A DNA stretch of 64,000 bases from Paraspadella gotoi (GCA_051294375.1 CM119266.1:11217212-11281211); one strand, 5' to 3'. Positions 33,321-46,424 are shown, numbered from the stretch's first letter. Translations and numbers: made by a program. The notes: a model not told the origin generated them from the letters alone.

Positions 33321-36300
33321 CAAATATTATTTTCTTTCTTTCTCGCGAGGGAGAAGAGAGGGGGGAAGTATGCTCGGGGCGTTGTTTTGTTAGTTTGCAC
33401 AGGTGTTTATAGATCTGATACAGGTGAGAGAGATAATATATAGTAGGGGGAGAGAGTAAGAAGAGAGAGAAAGAAGATAAGAAAGAAAAGAAAGAAAGAT
33501 AAAGAAAGAAAGAAAGGAAAGAAAGAAAGAAAGAGAAAGTAAAGAAAGAAGAAAGAAAAGAAAAGAAAAAGAAAGGAAGGTAGAGAGAAACAGACAGTGT
33601 ACTCCTACGTTATGGACGTCTCGATCAGTCATGGAAGATCAACGAGCAAGTACTCAGCTATCCCATTGTATCGATACGAACGCGATCGAAAACGGGTTAT
33701 TCCGCGGCAACAAGAAAATGCAGTCCTGACGAACACAACACAAGAAGAGAGGTGTACGCCGAACTGTGTGGTGGCCGGGCGGGGAAGTGGTTATTGGATG
33801 GGACGAAGTGCGTTTGAAGGGTAAATAAATAACTGGAGACTAAAAATCGGGGATGACGTAAAACTAATGCTTTTATCTTTCGACACAAAGCTTACAATGA
33901 TTCTGCAATATGCGTGTTAGCTTTGGATCTTGTCCTCTCATCCGTTTTCTTTCATCACACTTTCTTTAATAAAATTTTTTTGTCAATATCTAATTTATGG
34001 GAATCGGTAATAAGATTATTCATGATATACATATTAGTTGTTGTACTTTAATACTGGTTTACCAATTTTAGCATACAATGAGAAATGTAATGGAAAGAGT
34101 CTTATTTCTTTCTCAATGTGTGAAAAAATCACACCTGTCATTTTGTCTATCACCAAAAGTTCTCCGCAAAGAGGCGATTCGATGCAGATAATGTTAAATA
34201 CTGAAAAAAACAAAAACCATCGACTAGGTGTTCATCTTTTTATTTTATCAAAAGGGTAAATCAAATTCTCATTTATAATCGAGAAAAACATAGCAAGCTT
34301 TTTCTTCGATGGAAACAAAAATAAAAGACCGTAACTTACGTTTACGATAGAAAAAAAAAAACGAAAAAAACAAAAACAAAGATGGATGCAAAAATATAAT
34401 GCTTTTGAATACTGTCCTCTGACGAAAATTATCTTTACGTGGACGGTTCCATCGTAGACATGAAACCCCACCGTGAAGAATTGTTTTTCCTATTCTTTTT
34501 TTTTTTATGCCATTAATTTTTTGTTATCCTCCGACAAATCAAAATAAAAAGTTCCACACATCCGACTTCTTTGCCCTTTGACTTTGATGTTCAGTAGCTG
34601 CAAACAAATTTGCAAATTATACAAACGCATTTTTTGTCATAAAGTAATATAAAATTAACACCATTATATCCATAAGGCGGGCTAAAATTGATCACTTTGT
34701 TTATCATTAGGAGTTCTGTAAATATTAAATTAATTTGTCGCATCATGATACTTGAATCAATATTTTACTATCACTTTTTTAATTAGTGAAGCACAGTATA
34801 ACAACATTGAAGCATTTAAATGATTTATAAATGTAATTCGGCAAATGAAAAAAAGTTTTAAAATTTATTTCTTAATAACGATTCATCATAACGCCATGAA
34901 AAAGTTATCTCAATAAAGATATAGATGCGTTTTTTAATATTTTGATGATAAGTTGGGTCGAAATCAGGAAAACATTTAAAAAAATAATCATCATCATACG
35001 CAATACATTTTAATAGGTTTTATTGGATTTTTGATAAATAAAAACATAAAAATTTGTAAAACGTTGTAAATAGATTTTTTTTTCTTTTTTTCAAAGCTCT
35101 AACCCGAATCCGTATTTTAAAAATTTTGAATTTGAAAAAGAATTGTTTTCATGATTTCAAAATACGATAAACTTTAGAATGCTTCTATGTTAGTAACTAT
35201 ACATAAGAAATCTTAATTTTTTTTAAAAAAATTTCGTTTATCCCCACAGGATGCTCCTAACGTTATTATATATTACAGGAACACTCTATTTTTTACTTTG
35301 TTCCGCTCTTACCTATCCATCTCTTTTTCTGCTTTTTTCTCTCCTTACCAATCAAAGTGACCAAGAGACTACAACTTATCCTTGTAGTAAAGTCCCACAG
35401 TGCGCGCACGCATACCGAATTCCGTATCTTCGAGGCAAAACTTCCATGGAAATGAACTCGTATGTCTTGGCCGGGACGGGACAGTTGCAGGGTCGCACGC
35501 TTTGCCAGAACCGCTGCATGAGTGCGGGATGGGGGCAATCGTTAACTATTAACCGATGTCGAAAAAATGACAATTTCAATTGAAAAAGTTTTTTTCTGTG
35601 TATTGCGATATTTTTGATTTCTTTTTGTTAGCGCGTCGGCTGATGGAAAGCCTACGAACTAGGGGTTATGACATTTACAATCTGAAAAAATTGAAAAGCG
35701 ATCATGTTAATTGTTTTAGACTTATGTTTAAACAAAAGTCACTTTTAAAAATATAGGTTTTCTAAAAAAATATAAAGGAAACTCGAAAGAAGGAAAAGAA
35801 TAAAAATTATAATCTCGAAAGTATAAAGGAATTATGAAAACCCTAATTCAGATATGCATCTCCATTTTAAACAATTTTGATAATGAACGATGAGCATCAT
35901 CACACTAACTGGGGGCTTGACAAGCGGCGTTGCATAAAAGTTCTCGTTTCTTGCCAAGTTCCCGCGGTTGCGGGACAATCCTTCATGCTGCGATGGCCAA
36001 AAGAACAAGAACTCTTCTTGTCAGCTTCGGAGCTCGAAGTGAGGTCACCAGATCCATCCGCAAGGTCGTCACTGCCGTCGACCGTCCCGGCTTTACCTGA
36101 AATAGAGGTAAGCTTAGTAAGTTTCGTTTCGTTAGTAGTTAGTCTAGCTTTGATTCATTGTGTTGAAAGCGTTTTTTTGTTTCTTCCTTCTTTCTTTTAC
36201 TTCTTTTCCTATCTCACGTGTAATGACGGAATCCGGGGTGATCTTTAGCGAATCGAAGCGGACTTTGTTTCCCGCTTCCGCCGCAGTCGACGCAAGAAGA

Positions 36301-38260
36301 AGTAGCATCGCCGCGTAGAGCAGTTGGCAGGCAGCTGCAGCAGACGTGATCAGGCACCGAACGGCTCCGGCCTGGGTTCACTGCTTTGAAAATTGGAGAA
36401 AGTACCAAGTTAAAAGATGACGCAAATAAAAAAATGAAATTTAATTGTTTTCACTGTCTGTCCTTGTTCTGAACATCTTTCTCCTATTTCTCGGTTTCTT
36501 TGTTTCGTACGCGGAAGAAAGAGTTCAGATTGTTAAAAAGCTTAAACAGCGCAGTAAAGGGGAATGTAAGCTCTGTTTATTCGCGGAGTTTTCCAGTGAA
36601 TTAGGCAGCGGAATTCGCAGCGGTATTTTTTTTACCTATTTAGAAGTCTTCAGCTACTAAACTACTTTAGTATATTCTCTGCTTAAGCTATTTTCTATTT
36701 CTTTTTGTTCTAGTAATTTTCTCAAGAACCCGCATCTATCGTATCAAGAAGGGCGTGTCTGACAAGTTTTTATAACACATTCAGTATATTATCATTTGTT
36801 TTCCTTAGAAAATAGTAAAATTTTAGTTTCACACGGCTAGAGACGGGAACGCTGTAGAGTTAGCGCATTCGGCAGCAGTAGACAACTGTGTTTCCCCTTT
36901 TGTTCCCTTCATCGCAAAATTGTAAAAAAAATAGTTTAGGGGCTATTAATATGCCCTGCATTTTACTCATTAAATGAGGATAAAAGGGTAACTAAATAAC
37001 ACACTTTTTAAATATACATAATATCTCTTTCAGCATGTAAAGTCTGTATACTATGTTTCGTGAAGCTACGGAACCAGAATGAGCTCAGTACTTTTATCTA
37101 TAAATCATAAAGTCCTTCTGACTAATTAAAATTCTTATTCATCAAACAAATCAGTCCTTATCACGGAGTTTCAGGCGTTCGCGGTATTAATTTTTATTTT
37201 CTATCAAATACGATTCATAATGAATCTCACATTGTCGTCGTCCTTTTATTTTCGTCGCGTCTTCGTCGTTTGCTTTGCGTCGTATACATCGTCGCCGACG
37301 CAGCTCACACCGTCGTCATTGTCGTCGTCGCCTTAGTTTGTCGTCTTCTATAGTCGTCGCATTCCGCGCGCGCACTCTGCGCTTTCACAATAATATCTTG
37401 TCGTCGTCAGTTCGTCGTCGTAATCCGTTCGTTGCCGTCATTGATAGATGCCCTACATCTTGCTAATCGCGTTTCCGTCTCTCTCTCTCTCTCACTCTCT
37501 TCTCTCTCTCATCTCTCGTTCTCTCTCTCTCGCTCTCTCTGCTCTCTCTGCTCTCTCTCACTTTCCATCTCTCTCTCTCTCGTTGGCATTCAGCACCATC
37601 AGGCAGATCATCGTCGGGTCACTGTTCCTCACCTTTTCCGTTCCTTTTCCTTTCCTCTCCATCCTCCTCCTCTTCTTCCTCCGCTCTTCCCTCTCTTTTC
37701 TCTTCTCCTCTTCCTCGTTACTTGTTTTTATTTTCCGCTTGGGCCTCCTCTTAGACCGAACCAATTCCTCGTCCTCTCTCATCGCCCTCTCTCTCCTCTC
37801 GTAATTCGTATTGTCTGTCTCTCTTCTCTCTCCAAATCTCTCCTCTCGTCGTCTCTCTCGGTTCTTCGTCTCCTCTTCTCTCTCTCTCTTCTCTCTCGTC
37901 TCTCCGCCTCTCGTTATCGGTCGCGCCCTAAAATTGTGTACCCGGGCCTGTGATGCTCTTTCACCTTAGCTCTCACTGTTTCCCTCCCGAACCTAATTCA
38001 AAATGTTTCCTCTCGCTGCCGACGTGCGACATGAGTCCGTCAGCTCGTTGTCGTCATCGTTGTCCTCGTCATGATTGTTTTTTTTTGCTTGGGCGAGTTT
38101 TCCACTGGGGATTCACGGATGATCTTCACATCAGTGCAGAGGCGAGCGATCTGAGCCTCGGGCCAACGGTGAGTCCGGAACCTTTCTTCATATTTCTGCC
38201 GGTTACTATCATGTAGACACAGCTCACTCTCTCTCTGGACTCTCTCTCTCTCAGGTAGAG
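33321..38260 (-). repeat. Segment G, copy B (noisy, minus orientation)
   Basis: Colinear with 39319-43750 (copy C), with frequent one-base changes. It contains the second GM2-activator-like copy and a CT-rich block at 37480-37900. Confidence 0.85.
34508..36382 (-). pseudogene. GM2-activator-like gene, copy B (noisy, frame-shifted)
   Basis: Exon equivalents lie at about 36381-36218, 36100-35907, 35517-35395 and 34596-34508. The cysteine-rich part (CNCPVPAKTYEF) is still legible in exon 3. Extra bases shift the frame in each exon. Introns are as noisy as exons, which argues for sequence error rather than pseudogene decay. Confidence 0.7.
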
Positions 38261-38264
38261 AGAA

Positions 38265-39293
38265 ACAGACAGTACCGGCGGTTTGGCGTCTCATCTCCAT
38301 AGCAACGGCATCTTCGCCCCATTTGCGTCAATCCGATCGGAAACGGGTGACGTGGCGTACACCTCTCTTCTTGTTTGTGTTCGTTAGGATGCATTTCTTG
38401 TTGCCTCGAGATACCGTTTCGATTCGGCGGGTGATATGCGACTCAAAAATGATGGGTCAGCAACTGCCGTGTTGGACTCTTGACCGAGACCTCAACCGCA
38501 TGGTCTACTGTCTTTTCTTCTCTACCTTCCTTTCTTTTTCTTTCTTTTCTTTCTTCTTTCTTTCTTTCTTTTCTTTCTTTCTTTCCTTTCTTTCTTTCTT
38601 TCTTTCTTTCTTTTCTTTCTTTCCTTTCTCTCTCTTCTTACTCTCTCCCCCTATATATATCTCTGCTCTCACTGTATCAGATCTAAACACCTGTGCTAAA
38701 CAAAAAACAACGCCCGAGATCTTCCCCCCTCTCTCTCTCCCTCGCGAGAAAGAAAGAAAATAATATTTGTTTCTTTCTTTCTTTCCTTTCTTTCTCTCTC
38801 TCTTTACTCTCTCCCGCGCCCTATTATTAATAATCTCTCTCACGTATCAGAATCTAAACACCTGTTGCTAAACTAACAAACAACGCCCCGAGATCTTCCC
38901 CCCTTCTCTTCTCTCCCTCGCGAGAAAACGACTTCACACGAAAATGATGGAAGTAAGGCAAAAAACGGTAGTAAAGTTGTACGCATCGTTTCCAAGCAAC
39001 CAAAAAAAAAAAGAGCAGTTTTCGAAATGTTCGACACCGTCTCGAGGGAAAGGAAAACGAAAAACCTCCTCCTCTTCCTCTTGAGCCGCGTTTTCCTCAA
39101 CAAACACGCTGCGCTCTCGAATAGGCCTCTCGTCCGTTGTTCGTTGTTGTCGTCCTCGTTTTTTAGTTCATAACAAACAAGTTTCAACGACTTCAAAGTC
39201 TGCGTTTTTTTCATACTTTCGTGGATTTTCATATTTTTTTTTCTCCTAACGAAGTCCGCGAAGGTTGTAAACATTGTGGATCTCTTCTCTTTT
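38265..39293. repeat. Inverted fragment between copies B and C
   Basis: Reverse complement of 32810-33700: TTTC repeat, two passes of the block CACCTGTGCTAAAC-type sequence, then the 39000-39280 part. Together with copy B it makes a palindrome-like layout. No gene is seen. Confidence 0.75.
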
Positions 39294-39318
39294 NNNNNNN
39301 NNNNNNNNNNNNNNNNNN
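39294..39318. other. Assembly gap, exactly 25 N
   Basis: Left border of copy C. The sequence to its right matches about 33750 onward. Confidence 0.98.
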
Positions 39319-39591
39319 GTGTCGCCGAACTGTGTGGTGGCCGGGGCGGGGGAAGTGGTTATTGGATGGGACGAAGGTGCCTTTGAAGGGTATAAATACT
39401 GGAGACTAAAAATCGGGGATGACGGAAAACCTATGCTTTTATCTTTCGACACAAAGCTTACAATGATTCTCAAAATGCTGTTAGCTTTGATCTTGTCTAT
39501 CCGTTTTCTTTCATCAACTTTCTTTAATAAAATTTTTTTGTCAATATCTAATTTATGGGAATCGTATAAATTATTCATATATACATATTAG
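39319..39591 (+). CDS. Open frame convergent with the GM2-activator-like gene, doubtful
   Basis: The plus frame reads CVVAGAGEVVIGWDEGAF and EGYKYWRLKIGDDGKPML, then becomes hydrophobic and AT-rich. The minus strand is also open here. The first part looks protein-like and could be a last exon of a neighbouring convergent gene. Copy B at 33760-33900 has the same bases with shifts. It is not needed for the GM2-activator-like gene, whose own last exon is at 40039-40122. Confidence 0.25.
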   Translation: MSPNCVVAGAGEVVIGWDEGAFEGYKYWRLKIGDDGKPMLLSFDTKLTMILKMLLALILSIRFLSSTFFNKIFLSISNLWESYKLFIYTY

Positions 39592-40038
39592 TTTTGTACT
39601 TTATACTGGTTTTACCAATTTTACATACAATGAGAATGTAAATGAAAGAGTCTTGATTCTTTCTCAATGTTGAAAAATCACACTGTCATTTGTCTATCAC
39701 CAAAAGTTCTCCGCAAGAGAGCGGATTCGATCAGTATGTAAATACTGAAACAAAACAAAAGACCATCGACTCGGTTTCATCTTTTTATTTTAATCAAAAG
39801 GGTAAATCAAATTCTCATTTATAATCGAGAAAAACATAGCAAGCTTTTTCTTCGATGGAACAAAAATAAAAGACCGTAACTTACGTTTACGATAGAAAAA
39901 AAAACGAAAAAAACAAAAAAACAAAGATGGATCAAAAATATAAATGCTTTTGAATACTGTCCTCACGAATTATCTTTACTGGTTCCATCGTAGACATGAA
40001 AACCCACCGTTGAGATTGTTTTTTCTATCTTTTTTTTT

Positions 40039-41791
40039 TTATGCATTAATTTTTTTGTTATCCTCCAAATCAAAATAAAAGTCCACACATCCGACTTCTT
40101 TGCCCTTTGACTTGATGTTCAGCTGCAAACAAATTTGCAAATTATACAAACCATTTTTTGTCATAAAGTATATAAAATTAACACCATTACTATCCATTAA
40201 GGCGGGCTAAAATTGATCACTTTTTATCATTAGGAGTTCTGTAATATTAAATTAATTTGTCCATCATATACTTAATCAATATTTACTATCACTTTTTTAA
40301 TTAGTGAAGCACAGTATAACATTGAAGCATTTAAATATTTATAAATGTATTGGCAATGAAAAAAAGTTTTAAATTTTATTTCTTAATAACGGATTCACAT
40401 AACCCATAAAAAGTTATCTACAAAAAGTATAATGCGTTTTTAAATATTTTGATGATAAGTTGGTCAAATCAGGAAAAACATTTAAAAATAATAATCATCA
40501 TCATACCATAATTTTTATAGGTTTTATTATTTTTGATAAATAAAACATAAAAATTTGTAAAACTTGTAATAATTTTTTTTTTCTTTTTCAAGCTCTACCC
40601 GAATCCGTTTTTAAAAATTTTGAATTTGAAAAAAATTGTTTTCATGATTTCAAAATACGATAAACTTTAAATGCTTCTATGTTAGTAACTATACATAAAA
40701 TCTTAATTTTTTTAAAAATTTCGTTATCCCACAGGGATGCTCTAACGTTATTTATATTACAGAACTCTTATTTTTTACTTTGTTCCGCCTTACTATCCAT
40801 CTCTTTTCTCTTTGTTCTTCCTCCTTACCATCAAAGTGACAAGAGACTACAACTTACCTTGTAGTAAAAGTCCCCAGTGCCCCACCATCCGAATTCGTTC
40901 TTCGGAGGCAAAACTTCCATGATGAACTCGTATGTCTTGGCCGGGACGGGACAGTTGCAGGGTCCGCCCGCTTTGCAGAACCCTGCATCGGGTGGGGCAT
41001 CGTTTAACTATTACGATGTCGAAAAAATAAATTTCAATTGAAAAAGTTTTTTTCTGTGTATGCGGAATATTTTGATTTCTTTTTGTTAGGGCGTCGGCTG
41101 ATGGAAAGCCTCGAACAGGGGTTTATGAACATTTACATCTGAAAAAATTGAAAAGCGATCATTAATTGTTTTAGACTTCATTTAAACAAAAGTCACTTTT
41201 AAAAAATAGGTTTTCTTAAAAAAATAAAGAAAACTGAAGAAGAAAGAATAAAAATTAAACTCGAAAGTATAAAGAATTATGAACCCTAATTCAGATGCAT
41301 CTCCATTTTACAATTTTGTAATGAACGATGAGCATCATCACACTAACTGGGGGCTTGGACAAGCGCGTTGCAAAAATTCTCGTTCTTGCAGGTTCCAGCG
41401 TTGCCGGGACAATCCTTCATCTGCGATGGCCAAAAGAACAAGATCTTCTTGTCCAGCTCGGAGTCGAAGGTGAGGTCATCCAGATCCACCAAGGTCGTCA
41501 CTTGCCCGTCGACCGTCGCCGCTTTACTGAATAGGTAAGTTAGTAAGTTCGTTCGTTAGTAAGTTAGTCTACTTTGATTCATTGTGTTGAAGCGTTTTTT
41601 GTTTCTTCCCTTCTTTCTTTTCTTCTTTTTCCATCTCACGTGTAAATGACGGGATCCGGGGTGATCTTTAGCGAATCGAAGCGGACTTTTTTCCCGCTTC
41701 CGCCGCAGTCCGACCAAGAGAAGTAGCTCGCCGTAGACAGTTGCAGCAGCTGCAGCAACGTGATCAGCACGACGGCTCCGGCTGGGTTCAG
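40039..41791 (-). CDS. Ganglioside GM2 activator-like lipid-binding protein, clean copy C
   Basis: Four exons join in frame: 41791-41640, 41526-41348, 40982-40858 and 40122-40039 (540 nt; 179 residues plus stop). The chain starts with a signal-like stretch (AVVLITLLQLLQLSTA), then SYFSWSDCGGSGKKVRFDSL and KITPDPVIYT. It continues ILFFWPSQMKDCPGNAGTC and ENFCNAL, then GGPCNCPVPAKTYEF, and ends SKGKEVGCVDFYFDLE. FSW-x-C, PDP, the CxC-P block and the late G-C pair match the order seen in GM2 activator and other ML-fold proteins. These are secreted or lysosomal and lift lipids from membranes. The length is near that of the vertebrate protein (about 193). The frame is also open 5-prime to an ATG at 41860, so the first exon boundary is uncertain. 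Confidence 0.78.
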
Positions 41792-42589
41792 CTGCTTTGA
41801 AAATTGAGAAAGTACCAAGTAAAAGATGACCAAATAAAAATGAAATTTAATTGTTTTCACGTACTTGTCCTTTTCTGAACATCTTTCTATTTCTCGGTTT
41901 CTTTGTTTCGTACCGAAGAAAGAGTTCAGATTTTAAAAGCTTAAACACCAGTAAAGGGGGAATGTAAGCTCTGTTTATTCGCGGAGTTTCCAGTGAATTA
42001 GCAGCGGATCGCAGCGTATTTTTTTTACTATTTAAGAAGTCTTCAGCTACTAAACTACTTAGTATATCTCTGCTTAACTATTTTCTATTTCTTTGATTCT
42101 AGTAATTTTCTCAAGAACCCGCATCTATCGTTCAAGAAGGGCGTGTCTGACAAGTTTAAAGCATGCAGTATTTTATCATTTGTTTTCCTTTAGAATAGAA
42201 AATTTAGTTTCACGCTAGAGGACGGGACGTGTAGAGTTAGCGCATTCGGACAGTAGACAACTGGTTTCCCTTTTGTTCCCTTCATCGCAAAATTGTAAAA
42301 AAAAATATTTAGGCTATAATATGCCTGCATTTTACTCATTAAATGAGGATAAAAGGTAACTAGATAACCACTTTTAAATATACATATATCTCTTCAGCAT
42401 GTAAAGTCTGTATAACTATGTTTCTGAAGCAGTACGAACCAGTATGAGCCAGTACTTATATTATAAATCATAAGTCCTTCTGACTAAATTAAAATTCTTA
42501 TTCATCAACAAATCAGTCCTTATCAACGGATTCAGACTTCGCGGTATAATTTTATTTTCTATCAATACGATTCCATGAATGAATCTCAT

Positions 42590-42800
42590 TCGTCGTCGTC
42601 CTTTATTTTCGTCGCGTCTATCGTCGTTTGCTTCGTCGTATACATCGTCGCGACGCGCTCACACCGTCGTCATTGTCGTCGTCGCCTTAGTTGTCGTCTT
42701 CTTCATAGTCGTCGCATTCGCGCGCCACTCTCGCTTTCACATATATTCTTCGTCGTCGTCATCGTCGTCGTAATCGTCGTCGCCGTCATTGGATCCCACA
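42590..42800. repeat. GTC-rich low-complexity block
   Basis: Interrupted GTC/GTCGCC triplets, matched at 37235-37440 in copy B. Long frames here are repeat-driven. Confidence 0.7.
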
Positions 42801-43486
42801 TTCCCTTGCTTATCTGCTTTCCTTTCTCTTCTCTCCCTCTCTCTCTCCTCCTCCTCGTCTTCTCCTCTCTCTCCTCGTCTCTCTCTCTTCTCGTCTCTCT
42901 CATCTCCTCTCCTCTCCTCTCTCCGTTCTCTCCTCGTTCTCTCTCATCGTCTCTCCCTCTCAACTCTCTCTCGTCTCGTTGGCATTCAGCACACATCAAG
43001 GCAGATTCATCGTGCGCGTCAGCTGGTTCCTCAACCTTTCCTTGCCTTTTTCTTTCCCTCTCAGCGTTCGCTCCTCCTCTTCTTTATCTTCCTCTTCCCT
43101 CTCTTTTCTCTTCTTTGCTCCTTCCCCTCCGTTTCCTTATCCCTCCCTCTTTTTTTTTTTTTCCTCCTTTCCGCTTGGCTTCCTGGTTCTTAACAGATAT
43201 CTGTACTGTTCTCTCTCTCTATTCTCTCTCATCGTCCGTCCGTCTCTTCTTATCACCACTCCTCTTCCTCGTCTTGCTTCTCTTCGATTTTCACCGCTCG
43301 ACCTTGGTTGCTTTCTCATTTCTCTTGTCCGACGGCTTCAGCCTCGGCGAATGTCGTCCCCTATGTCGTCGTTCACGCCGCTCTGCCTCCCGTTTCATCG
43401 TCCGACTCGTAGTGTCTCCGTCTCTCTCTCTCTCTCGTTCGTCCCTGCTAAAATTGGTCCCGGGCCTGTGATGCTCTTTCACTTAC

Positions 43487-43580
43487 CTCTCACTGTCTTC
43501 CTCCCGACCTAATTCAATGTTTCTCGCCCTCGTGGGCGACTGGTCGTCATCGTTGTCGTCATCGTTGTCGTCATTGTTGT
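43487..43580 (-). CDS. Probable exon with an Asp/Asn tract and a perfect splice donor
   Basis: The minus frame reads repeated DDN then DQSPTRARNIELGREEDSE and ends at GAGAG followed by gtaagt (43486-43481). The donor is near-ideal and the composition looks coding. The upstream edge is unclear (up to about 43600). It lies 5-prime of the GM2-activator-like gene on the same strand, but its content suggests a different protein. Copy B has a damaged version near 37968-38060. Confidence 0.4.
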
Positions 43581-43750
43581 TTTTTGTTGGCGACGTTTTC
43601 ACTGGGATCACGGATGATCTTCACATCACGTGCGAGCGTTCTGAGCCTCGGCCACGGTGAGCCGGAACCTTTCTCTCATATTTTCTGCCGTTACCCCTAT
43701 CAATTACACTCAACTCTCTCCTTCTCTCTCTTCTCTCTCGCGTCTCCTCT

Positions 43751-44094
43751 CTCTCTCTCTGTCCTCTTCTCTCTCCGGTCCTTCTCTCTCTCTCTCTTCT
43801 CGGGTCTTTCAATCGCTCCAAGCATCGAGTATGGCTACAAAATTTTTTTTGCTTCTCCTTTTTCTCGTAAAACCGTCCACAATCTCAAGACTCAAAAAGG
43901 CTTCGTTCTCTCTCTTTCGCTCATAATTACTGAGACACGATTTTTGCGATACGATTCTTCATCTTATCTCTTTATCTCTTTCGACTCGATGCGTGACGCG
44001 ATGTCACGTTCTTTCTTTTCTGCTTTGTGAATGATCCTAATTACTTTCTTTCGACATGCAACCTAGAATGTTAATGATTTAAACTTTTTTTTCC
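43751..44094. other. No gene seen
   Basis: CT-rich then AT-rich sequence between the end of copy C and the start of segment E. Frames lack coding character. Confidence 0.4.
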
Positions 44095-44919
44095 TTATTA
44101 AGTTTTATAAATCCGATAAATTTTTTAGACAGACATAGATTTATGTTTTAAAGTCAAAGATTAATTTTTGTAAAACGATATTTTTCATCAAAAAATATAT
44201 TTTTAATAACTTTTCTGACCTTGTCTTCACATAATATAAGCCTTAATAGTTTTAATTTTCACTGGAAGCACTGCTCTGTACTCTGTTGAGGTCGCAACTA
44301 AAAAAGAAATTTTTCTTCTTCTTTTTGGATAAAAAAATACGATGTCAGGCATATTGATGACATCATGACAGATTTGCCAATAAGATGTTGACAAGACGAA
44401 AAAGCAGGAAGATTTGTAAAGTCTATTAAAGTACCTGTTAATTTTTGTTTTCCTCTTTCGTTAATTTATTCTTTTTAACTTGTTTTGTTTTAACACTTTA
44501 ATCTGTTTATTTACCTGTATGTCAAGTAGGATGTGCTGCTTCAACATTTTGTTGATAACAAATAAAACACGTATAATGACAAGAAAAAAATATATTTCAT
44601 TTCTATACAACGTTTTAAACTTTGGCAAAGATAAAAATATTTTTCGTAAACCTTTTTTTTTCTCTCCAAATTTTTGATGTGAAAATGGTTGAGAGCGGAA
44701 CTCGACTTTTGGTGAAATCTAGAAAAAGCTCGAATGTAGTCTGACTAGTGAGTTCGAGAGTCAAGGTCAGGTTTGTTGACGTCTGTCGCCAGGGAAACGA
44801 ATCCGGAAAACGACGCAGAGAGAAAAAAATATTTTTTTTTATTAAAACTCTAAAATAGAAAAAAAAATGCTTTATACAGTACGTACTATCATTGCTTTGA
44901 CGAATATGGTAAAATACTG

Positions 44920-45120
44920 TTAGTCTGTGGCTTCAAAGAAGACGTTTCTGTTTTTCTTATCGTTGTAGTCGTCGTTTTCGTCGTTATCGTCATCGTTTAC
45001 GTCGTTATCGTCATCGTTGTCGTTGTCATCGTCTCCCATCTTTTTTTCTCGATCTCTCGCCCTTTTGCTTTGACTAACGATGAGGGGAGATTTTCTAGGA
45101 AACGGTAAACAACCTTCCAT
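44920..45120 (-). CDS. Possible C-terminal Asp/Asn-rich exon
   Basis: The frame reads SKRARDREKKMGDDDNDND, continues with alternating Asp and Asn, and ends KKNRNVFFEATD at TAA. It is repeat-driven but has a non-repeat end. The E2 equivalent (54290-53997) is frame-shifted. A nucleic-acid or ion-binding tail is possible but not supported further. Confidence 0.28.
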   Translation of the reverse strand: MEGCLPFPRKSPLIVSQSKRARDREKKMGDDDNDNDDDNDVNDDDNDENDDYNDKKNRNVFFEATD

Positions 45121-45142
45121 AAATCTGAAAACATGTGCGGGA

Positions 45143-45143
<1 letters not shown>

Positions 45144-45224
<81 letters not shown>
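45144..45224. repeat. CT microsatellite in E1
   Basis: Uninterrupted CT run. E2 and E3 have interrupted versions at 54160-54245 and 62965-63050. Confidence 0.95.
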
Positions 45225-45228
<4 letters not shown>

Positions 45229-46052
45229 ATTTCACTATTATCAAATTTAAAAAAATCGCAATCCAATTACAAATTAAAATAATTCCATATTTCCTCTCAG
45301 GAACTATTCTATTCCGGGAATAATTTTTTATCTCTTTCGAGCCACCTCTCTATTTTTCCATCTCTTCCGTCTTCTCTTTCTTTTCTTTTTTTTCTTCACA
45401 CTCCGCGCCATTTTAATCTTCTTCAGTCGAATTCCCTCTTCGACGCCGAGACGGATGTCATCCTTTCCTTTTCTTTTCTTTTTTCTTTCTCTTTTTTTTT
45501 CTTTTCCCCAAATCTTTTTCTTATTTTTTTGTTGTTTTTTTTGTCGTTTTTACATTTTCGCTCATTTCTCGGCCATTTTTTTTATCTTTAGTTTTTCTTA
45601 CGTTCATATCTTCCTTTCTTCCGCCTTTTTATTTTCTCCACCCTTACTTTGAACATTTTACTCATTTTAATTTTCATAGTAAAACATCTGCATATATGTC
45701 ATTATTTTCAACTGGCAGATACGAATCCTTCGGTCCTTCATGGACGTCTCCTGTTCTCTCTCCTCATCTAAATGTCTTTTTCGCTCAAAGGATTTCCCTA
45801 CCGCTTGACAAGATATCCAAACCTTTTATGTTTCTTCATTTATCCTTTTTCCTTCTTCTTCTTCTCTTCCTATCCGTCTTTCTTTTTATCTTGTCCTCTT
45901 CTTCCCCGCGAGTGAAAAGTTCACTCGAAAAGTGCTTCAATCTTCGGGATTCATTATTATGCATCGGCTGGCGCGAGCGCTATATATTTCTTTCTCTCCG
46001 GATGAAAAAAAAAGATATCTAACAGTTTCTCTTCGTGTTCCCCTTTCCTCCC

Positions 46053-46359
46053 NNNNNNNNNNNNNNNNNNNNNNNNNNNNNNNNNNNNNNNNNNNNNNNN
46101 NNNNNNNNNNNNNNNNNNNNNNNNNNNNNNNNNNNNNNNNNNNNNNNNNNNNNNNNNNNNNNNNNNNNNNNNNNNNNNNNNNNNNNNNNNNNNNNNNNNN
46201 NNNNNNNNNNNNNNNNNNNNNNNNNNNNNNNNNNNNNNNNNNNNNNNNNNNNNNNNNNNNNNNNNNNNNNNNNNNNNNNNNNNNNNNNNNNNNNNNNNNN
46301 NNNNNNNNNNNNNNNNNNNNNNNNNNNNNNNNNNNNNNNNNNNNNNNNNNNNNNNNNNN
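46053..46359. other. Sized assembly gap (307 N)
   Basis: The same place in E2 (about 55103-55440) is a CT microsatellite, which explains the break. Confidence 0.95.
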
Positions 46360-46424
46360 AATAAAGAATTCGACGTCAGCGCCATCGTCCGACGTTCTCT
46401 CCCGCCTCCGACTTTGTTTAAAGC

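Noticed and set aside
34038-34471. Small frames on both strands in copy B
   Set aside because: They lie in intron or 3-prime sequence of the GM2-activator-like gene, AT-rich and not kept in copy C.
27160-36382. Decayed paralogues of the GM2-activator-like gene as evidence of gene-family expansion
   Set aside because: Exons and introns are equally altered and bounded by 25-N gaps, so sequencing noise and assembly error explain them better.
37432-43471. Long Ser/Leu-rich plus frames at 37.4-38.0 and 42.6-43.5 kb
   Set aside because: CT-rich low-complexity sequence; frames differ between the two copies.
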